From Paragonimus skrjabini miyazakii (Eukaryota; Platyhelminthes; Trematoda; Plagiorchiida; Troglotrematidae): a stretch of DNA of 64,000 bases. The notes below the pieces were generated by a model. The model saw nothing but the letters and a program-made list of their open reading frames with translations, searched no databases and was not told the DNA's origin. Every line of letters begins with the position of its first letter. Positions within the stretch are counted from its first letter, which is position 1. The stretch is taken from the NCBI GenBank assembly GCA_014338405.1, contig JTDE01000725.1:121895-185894 (forward strand), given 5' to 3'. Position numbers and translations under genes: made by a program. Positions 58,144-64,000 of the stretch are shown in pieces.

Positions 58144-61100
58144 AGTTACAATACGGTACAAATCCAACACTGCGTGCACGAGAGATGGAGAACATGAGAA
58201 TGGTATAACACAGTTAAAATATAAGCCTTACTTTCCCCAAAAACGGAATTACTTTCAAAAATAGTTCCATAAAATCCAAAGGCCCTCAGTGGAAAATGTG
58301 ACCCGTAGTGTAACCAAAATCTGCGTTGCCGCATGCACACACACACACATGCATCCGACAGGTGTCACTCTGTTTATTGGGAATGGCCATACAACGATTA
58401 AGCGTTTAATTCTATAGTTGACTGTGGAACAGATTCGATTATAAGTTTTCAGTACTTTGATAAAATGATCCAGTAATATTCTGGTCATAAATGCTATACC
58501 CTGGAACTTGACAAATTGATCGACTGACTCAGTCCTCATGATCATCGAGAGTGTTGGCAAGGAACGAGTTTATCTGTTAACTGTTCCATACTTATGAATG
58601 CATATGACCATATTTATTGACACAAATGTTATGATTGCATAATGCTTGTTTATATTCGTTTCTATAAAAAACGGAGATAAAAATATAACAATAGGAGAAA
58701 AACGTATTCAGTTGAGTTTAAGCTGAATAGTGAACCGCAAACTGAACAGATGAAGAACAGTTGTATTTCATGCTTTGACACAGTAAATGTTGCTTGGTGC
58801 AGTTATCTATCCTGTCTTATGATTAATGTGAATGCAAAACTCATTGGAAGGAATCGACATCTGCCGAAAATAGACGAACTGTTTCTCATACGTTGGAAAA
58901 AACAACAATCCTCCTCTGTGTGAAAAATAGACTTATAGGAAACAGGGTGATCCGAATAGGGTTTCACCTTATGTTAGCAAGAACATGGTCACATCTGTAC
59001 ATATCGCGGCGTAAACGTTGTTTTGCTCGTGATTGATGTGGACAATAAAAGCAGGAATTTGGACAAGTGTAACCGACGAGGAATTTTTCACAAATGCTTT
59101 GTTGCATAAACGTTCCTTAGTTAGTTTGAAGCACAAGTATCAAGGGGTAAAGCCTAATTTTTTCTGTGTCAGCCTAGATGAGTTTGATGTTTGTTTCCCA
59201 TAAAAAGTGACCTGATTCCTTAATTATCATGTTCAGACAACCATGACAGGAAAAGAGACAATAATGTTTGCCACACGTGTGGATTATGAGACCAATATTC
59301 AATCGAATTGTTTACTGATGACGGACTATGAAAACTGCGGCAATTTTGCAATCAAGAGACTATTGATCAGAACGCTTTACTTAAAATAATACCTCGCCCG
59401 TGATTTCCTTATGATTCATACCGGGATCGATAACTCAATACGATGTATAATTATATTTTTTCCGACCCAATCCAAGCTTATGACATTTTATCTCCTAAGC
59501 AACTTTTCAGTGGCTATATCTCATTAAATGTAGTAGTAAATGAATTAGTCCTACACTGAACATCATTCACAAGTGTTGGCTGCATTTGCATTCAAGTGCA
59601 ACTTTTAAGTCAGGTCCTATCGAAAAAATTCCGGTTTTTTTCTTGCTGGGGCTTGTCAGTAATGCATACCATTATTATGGCCGGGTTCAGAATACCTGGC
59701 ACAGGTTTTAGATACATCCATGTTGACAACCGCATCACTGGCCTCATGTTAGGCACGATCGAATTACCAAGTACAAACTTGAATCTACATTCACAAGAAA
59801 ACCTTTTTAAGTACATCAGAACAAAGCCCATAAAGTTCTCATGACTGACGTTCGTTTGCCATCACGACGCTTACTGATGCTCCAAATAGAATAATATTCG
59901 TTGTATCATTCGCAAACTAGAGGTTATTCTGAGACTCAATCTCGTGACTGTAGCGCGCTTAAACACCGTTGATGTATGTCACCGGTGGGCTGCTTGTTTC
60001 AAATGGATTATCCCAGGCTGAAAATCCGGCATCTCCACTATAACCCCGTTTTCAACATGTACTTAGCCGACGTCTAATGTTATAGAAGTAATCTGTCAAT
60101 ATATCTCCGTGAAATGGACTAGACTCCATTCAACTTTCTCCAAGCGTTTTGAGTGATTCAACTTGTTCAGTTATATGTTCAAAATTCCCTTCAAATTTCA
60201 ATCCAACGGGGGTATGATAGAACAAAATCCAACAGATTACCGTACCTTGATCTGCAAGTGACTGCATGAAATCTTACATTTTATGAGTCAAATTGCACGC
60301 AGGATCATTATGGTGACGTATCAGCCACAAACAGTTCCACGATACATGTTTGCATGCGCCAATTCATATCAGATTGGTTGACATCATACTTCGGAGTCGA
60401 TCATTCTATAAGTGACACTGAATAAATAGTACACAGTTGTAAATAAAACAAGTTTGCTTTGTATTATACTGCGAGAAATTATCCCTACTAGGTTGTTTGA
60501 CATGAAGGACGTGCGCTTCGACTGGGTTTGTTGTCCGTTTTTGATTTTCTGTTGTCTTGTCAAGTACATGATAGTTGTTAACTGGCTGATGGATGATCAT
60601 GGGTCAGGGACACGATGAAATGGGACTACAGCGTCTTGGAGCCCAAACACAGGCTGTTGCAAGTGGAATTGTGATCGAAAGGAGCGGCCAAGAGAAAACG
60701 GTGAACATATGCGAACCCGAATCTGTTTGTAAGAAGTGGTGATTAAAACAAGTTGATTGAAGGCATGTCAAATTTAAACAACTGAATTACTCAAATTAAC
60801 CGAACGGGCAAATTCAAACTCTTGAAGCCATGGATGTCGTAAACGCTGTGAGTCGTCCATAAAGGGGATTAATCTGGTACGGTACGCACAAGCATACACA
60901 CTGCTTATACAACACGGAGCTGGATAGTGTTCAGATAAACGTGCTGCTAACAATGTCTGTGTTAAGCAGGTGTGCTAAAACCGTTTCCGCATTATTTACC
61001 ACCCAACTGCTTGTAGGATTTCCATTTTTCACCATAGATCACATAGGTGCGATTGATTTGGTGAATGTGTAAACATTATTAGCTTTAGTCAGCCTCCAGA

Positions 61101-61610
61101 TTTTAAGCAAAAACTGACAAACTTTTTATTCCGATCTGGATTCTGTAGACAAACTAATTAAAACTCTGTGAAGTAATTGCTCCCCAGAGTCTCCAGAAAC
61201 CCCGTCATTTGGCACCCCATGAAACCACGCTGTTAGCCAAGTCACTATATCTTCATCCGCAAACAGTATTTGTCAGAGCAGATTCGTTATGTTCAGATCA
61301 TCCCCACTGGTTTTTTTATGAACCATGAATTTTAATGTCAGCTTAATGTGTATTTGCCAACGACCACGCGATTGCGATTCAACGCGGAATTCTAATCCAA
61401 AATGCGACGAAATTTCTTTATGACAATCTTGTACACGTCTGGTCAGTTCTGTCCGATTGGTTTAGTAGATTCGAACGAAATTTGGTATATTTGGAAGCAA
61501 ATGAGAATTTATCAGGATTGCTCGTCCACATGCTGCTATAAGGGTTAGTTGAAGAATTATCTCATAGTCTCTCTTCAAATTCATAGTTTGTCAAATAAAT
61601 ATGTAATGTG
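58144..61610. other. No gene recognised
   Basis: AT-rich. A short CA run lies at 58336-58348. Frames at 59596-59844 (+) and 59610-59831 (-) overlap each other and have no motifs. Confidence 0.4.
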
Positions 61611-61880
61611 CGACCGAAACTAGCAAGCGCGCACTAGTTGAATTTGAATTGGTGACGGAGCGTGCTGCTGTGTTGTCGGGGTCGTTCTAGTTATCGTTTG
61701 TGTAAGTCGTGTGCATGGCTTACTGGGCCTTTGGCTCATGTTTGTTTCTTGTTGTTTCCTTTTGCAGGACTTGTTGGAACCCCTACTTCGGAAGAACGCT
61801 GTCCCCTGGTGTCTCCACATTGCCCCAAAGTTGGTCCGTAAGTGTAACGGACAACCCGAGTAGAAACAGCCGGCTTGCAT
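61611..61880 (+). repeat. Dispersed repeat R2, plus copy
   Basis: Inverted relative to the copy at 57850-58143, about 3.5 kb apart. Shared blocks are listed there. No target duplications were identified at its ends. Confidence 0.65.
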
Positions 61881-63478
61881 GCTACAAATAAAACGGAAAA
61901 ATAATCTGATGCTTTTACTCATAAGCCTTATTGATCTGTGCATTCTCTGAAAACGGCCGTGACATTGTTGTTTAAATACTTCTCAGTTATACATTGTTTT
62001 AGTATTGCTTGTATATGTGTCCTTAGCACACTGATTGTGAAACATCAGTGCTACTGGTGAGAATATCCAACATAAATCTTGATAATTTTCATGTAGTTTG
62101 GCAAAACAAAGTTTTTCGAATCCGTGGTCATTTTGTACTTGACCGCTGTTGTTACATGTATTCTTGTTTTTACAAAAATACTTAGAATACAGTACTCTCT
62201 TCTGAACCTACAAGTAACAGTGAAAGTACGTTAACGAAAATTATGCGCCATAAATGAAACAGTATTCCAAATACTTCCGTGAAAATGCCATTTTTGATCA
62301 GTCGGGCTGAGACCAGTGATACGATAGTCTTCTGTGCGACGGTGTTAACATTTTGTCTAGTATTAGACCAATTGAACACGACTGAAAAATTATATCAGAC
62401 GGCTTGGCGAGTGTTTTGTTGATTACATATTTTCCCATGATACATCTGGTGTAGAATATCAAAATGCACCTATATTTTGTGATATATATATATATATATA
62501 TATTTACGACGGCGTGCGCAATGGTGCATACGCGTTCATCGTTGCGATGATAAATATCGGAGTGCTGTCGTGAAATCCGATGCAAATGGTAACTGCTGTT
62601 CTAAGATAAATATGTTTCTGCATTGACTTTACGCAGTACTACGTTTGCAATTTTCAAAATAACACAAGACAACTGCGCTGCTACAAATGTGGCCGTTGTA
62701 CAAGGATGGCTTATTAGGACGATATGCATTACACATTGGTCAACACATAACATGATTGTAAGATCAACGCCCACTGACTCGATAATACATACAGGTTATT
62801 TTCTTGTGCACAGAGTAACTGATTCTACACAATGGCAAAGTGGTCCAAATTGCACCTGTTCATTTTTCACAGAATGATTTGAGTGCATGTATGTGCAAGT
62901 GAATTGCGTATGCACTGTCACGCATAGAATGAATGTCATTTTGTGGCGAACGAATGTAAAATAAACGATTGCTTAAGCAATCATGGTTCCGATGATTTGC
63001 GAATTGATGTACATGAGCATCTAAACTACGTCATACACATCAAACATGCTCAAGTTTGGTTAGTTGTGCTAGAGACAAGCCGGGTTGGCATAACCAAATG
63101 CTAGTGAGTATGACGTTTAAAAAAACTAACTGATTTCAATTGAGCCGCAACTTAAAATTAGTGATTTTTAAAACACTGAGTTCCTGTGATCCAGTTCACC
63201 AATAACGATAGAAGACATACGTCGCGAGATGTTAGCATTTCGTTCACTCTCTTCAGTCACGAGCGTAAAACATTAGAATATATGGGACATGTGGATAGCA
63301 ACAACAATAGAAACAATCAACGATTGGGTTTACATAAAACAAGGACTGTTATCAGTTCCAGGGAAGACAAACTGCGTGAGTCAACAGTTTATGCACCTAC
63401 AGGCTGCATACACGGGATGCATACAAATGTTAAGATAACAAATGAAACTCTTACCGATTGTGTAAATTATTGGTACTA
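61881..63478. other. No gene recognised
   Basis: AT-rich, with a TA dinucleotide run of about 20 bp at 62483-62502. A 98-codon plus frame at 63186-63482 has no motif. Confidence 0.4.
62483..62502. repeat. TA dinucleotide microsatellite
   Basis: About ten TA units. Confidence 0.9.
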
Positions 63479-63690
63479 CTAATGTTCTTCATTTGACTGC
63501 TTGCAAACCGTTGACAGAATTGTTGTTAGGTAATGTGTCGTGCGTTGTGCAGATGCCCTCCAAGATAGTTCGTTGTTATTTGGCCAAGAAACCATAATAG
63601 TACTAATTTCATTTTCATTGTCGTGTATTTCGAAGATGTCTGAAGTTGTTTTAAATACCGTCTTGGTACAGTGAAGCTGATTCGACAGTT
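63479..63690 (-). CDS. Candidate terminal exon, unknown gene
   Basis: On the minus strand a pyrimidine-rich acceptor (cgccttgtttgtcttag) is followed by two bases and 69 codons ending in TAG at 63481-63479. The peptide is polar, with TTSDIFEIHDNENEISTI and a C terminus QSNEEH. The preceding exon would lie beyond 63690, probably outside the window. No family recognised. Nothing is seen from 63691 to 64000. Confidence 0.3.
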
Positions 63691-64000
63691 CTAAGACAAA
63701 CAAGGCGATCTAAACATGTTTTGATGCCAGTCAGAGTGCGGGAAGTTACTCCGAGGGATTGGTTTGCCTGGTCAACTGAGAAAGACGAAGTGGATACGGT
63801 ACACTTCTAAAAGGTCACACACTCTCAAAGAGTACATATCGCACTGGCTTTGTGAAACATAAACTTGAAGAAGAACGAACGATGGGAACCTGCATATAAC
63901 TGATTCCGTCTACATGCTAGATAACATTTCCGGCTCACGCGAGTAGTGTAAAACAGTTTCTAACACAAAGCAAAGTTAGCACACAAAGGACTAAATTATC

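Overview
The window looks like nuclear DNA of a flatworm, most likely a digenean trematode. Coding pieces are short, split by GT-AG introns and scattered in AT-rich DNA. There are no operons with ribosome binding sites. The retrotransposons include a Ty3/Gypsy element of the CsRn1 type, a clade first described in the liver fluke Clonorchis. Species cannot be fixed from the sequence alone. All splice calls are made by eye.

Region 1-33 kb is repeat and transposon territory. It holds three diverged copies of an unnamed ~0.9 kb repeat (0.3-1.26, 7.28-8.17 and 15.04-15.9 kb). It also holds a nearly perfect 1.08 kb inverted repeat around a 1.6 kb spacer (2.39-6.17 kb) with a ~68 bp tandem repeat at its inner edge. 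There is a CR1-like LINE fragment (9.94-10.58 kb). A 2.6 kb LTR element (11.26-13.83 kb) has intact target duplications but its pol is inverted relative to gag. A full-length but dead CsRn1-type element (17.10-22.43 kb) carries a nested retroposon-like repeat. Next come a decayed Gypsy element on the minus strand (24.8-27.8 kb, crossed by a 100-N gap that looks spurious), a decayed CsRn1-type pol on the plus strand (28.1-30.0 kb), and a solo-LTR-like fragment (31.7 kb).

Region 34-55 kb holds the one clear host gene. It is a large minus-strand Roco-family gene (LRR-Roc-COR, LRRK1/MFHAS1-like). Exon 1 is ~2.8 kb (52.38-55.15 kb) and encodes the leucine-rich repeats, the Roc GTPase and COR-A. 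I assign further exons at 44.3-44.6 kb (end of COR-A and start of COR-B), 38.3-38.7 kb (COR-B) and 37.0-37.1 kb (a CxxC/CxxC zinc module). Exons at 35.6-35.7 kb (possible kinase-lobe piece) and 34.4-34.5 kb (lysine-rich C terminus with a polyadenylation signal behind it) are less certain. At least one exon is still missing after exon 1, and most of an expected kinase domain was not found. Its introns contain candidate plus-strand exons (47.6-50.2 kb) and a frameshifted unknown open frame (42.8-43.3 kb).

Region 55-64 kb has only weak host signals: a two-exon minus-strand gene end (56.1-57.1 kb), a possible terminal exon (63.5-63.7 kb) and an inverted pair of another dispersed repeat (57.85 and 61.61 kb). 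No rRNA, tRNA or CRISPR array was recognised.
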